The translations under genes and the position numbers were made by a program. A stretch of DNA of 6,011 nucleotides, from contig DAOUQU010000107.1 in the NCBI GenBank assembly GCA_030625445.1, forward strand, positions 1 to 6,011, given 5' to 3'. Positions 5,437 through 6,011 of this stretch are shown here, one piece after another (positions within the stretch are counted from its first letter, which is position 1; each line of letters opens with the position of its first letter). This DNA comes from Gammaproteobacteria bacterium (lineage in GTDB: Bacteria; Pseudomonadota; Gammaproteobacteria; Chromatiales; Chromatiaceae). The notes below the pieces were generated by a model. That model was given only the letters and a program-made list of their open reading frames with translations, had not been told where the DNA came from and made no database searches.

Positions 5437-6011
5437 ATGGAACTGGTTTGTCCTGCAGGTAACCTGCCTTCGCTGAAAGCGGCCGTGGATAACGGCGCCG
5501 ATGCGGTCTATCTGGGTTTCAGAGATGATACCAACGCCCGTCATTTTGCCGGGCTCAATTTTGGTCCGGCCAAGATGCGCCAGGGTATCGAGTATGCCCG
5601 GCAGCGGGGCCGACGGGTCTTCCTGGCACTCAATACCTACCCCCAGCCCGAAGGTTGGGAGCGCTGGCAGAGTGCGGTGGACAATGCCGCAGAGCTTGGG
5701 GTTGACGCGCTGATTGCGGCAGACATCGGGGTGCTCGACTACGCTGCCGACAAGCATCCTGATCTTAATCTGCATCTCTCGGTACAGGGTTCCGCCACCA
5801 ACTACGAGGCGCTGCAGTTCTATCGGGACAACTTCGGCATCAAACGGGCCGTGCTTCCCCGGGTGCTCTCCATGAGCCAGGTGAAGCACGTGATAGAGAA
5901 CACTCCGCTGGAGGTCGAAGTGTTCGGTTTCGGCAGTCTGTGTGTCATGGTCGAGGGGCGCTGCATCCTCTCCTCCTACGCCACCGGGCGCTCCCCCAAC
6001 ACCTATGGCGC
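5437..6011 (+). CDS. ubiU: UbiU, U32-family protein for O2-independent ubiquinone hydroxylation (partial, 3' end outside window)
   Basis: The first 191 codons are present and closely match E. coli UbiU (YhbU), a U32-family protein of about 330 residues. It opens MELVCPAGNLPSLKAAV and continues with DDTNARHFAGLNF (30-42), LSVQGSATN (114-122), VLPRVLS (139-145) and FGSLCVMVEGRC. UbiU binds a 4Fe-4S cluster and, with UbiV, carries out ring hydroxylations of ubiquinone synthesis without oxygen, aided by UbiT. Cys169 and Cys176 stand at the positions of the first two E. coli cluster cysteines; the other two would lie beyond the window. The ATG at 5437 is at the family's usual position; only a poor ribosome site precedes it. 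A role in anaerobic quinone supply suits the nearby nor genes. ubiV or ubiT may follow outside the window, which cannot be checked here. Confidence 0.95.
   Translation, partial: MELVCPAGNLPSLKAAVDNGADAVYLGFRDDTNARHFAGLNFGPAKMRQGIEYARQRGRRVFLALNTYPQPEGWERWQSAVDNAAELGVDALIAADIGVLDYAADKHPDLNLHLSVQGSATNYEALQFYRDNFGIKRAVLPRVLSMSQVKHVIENTPLEVEVFGFGSLCVMVEGRCILSSYATGRSPNTYG

Overview
This window looks like chromosomal DNA of a denitrifying or facultatively anaerobic gammaproteobacterium. The NorB, YhcC and UbiU products closely resemble, from memory, the Pseudomonas and E. coli proteins, and an FNR/Dnr-type operator sits upstream of the nor genes. The species cannot be named from the sequence alone. 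No mobile element, CRISPR array, tRNA or rRNA is visible, and I see no wholly new system. The interest lies in regulatory and junction details around a recognisable anaerobic-respiration neighbourhood.

Layout. From 1 to 2739, all on the minus strand and in the order of transcription, runs norC (heme c subunit), norB (catalytic subunit of the cytochrome c-dependent nitric oxide reductase), a norE-like gene (cytochrome oxidase subunit III family) and a norF-like gene cut by the left window edge. norC and norB are 14 bases apart. norB and norE are separated by a GC-rich hairpin that may act as an attenuator. norE abuts norF through a 15-bp tandem duplication. Upstream of norC, at 2801-2814, lies a perfect TTGAT-N4-ATCAA operator, placed as expected for a class II FNR/Dnr-activated promoter.

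From 3002 rightwards the genes are on the plus strand. First comes a membrane-anchored bacteriohemerythrin, divergent from norC and sharing its 262-bp intergenic region. A very long perfect hairpin follows immediately after its stop codon. Next is a periplasmic diheme cytochrome of the c4 type whose second heme appears to lack the usual methionine ligand. Then come a YhcC-type radical SAM protein and the first 191 codons of ubiU, needed for oxygen-independent ubiquinone synthesis. Purine-rich GAGGAGT repeats lie on both sides of yhcC.

Together the genes fit life with little oxygen. NorCB reduces nitric oxide with electrons from periplasmic cytochromes, of which the diheme protein is a possible carrier. 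NorE and NorF support NOR assembly or activity. The hemerythrin could bind oxygen or NO at the membrane. UbiU lets ubiquinone be made without oxygen, supplying the quinone pool that feeds the bc1-cytochrome c-NOR branch. This functional link is inferred from gene content and position only.
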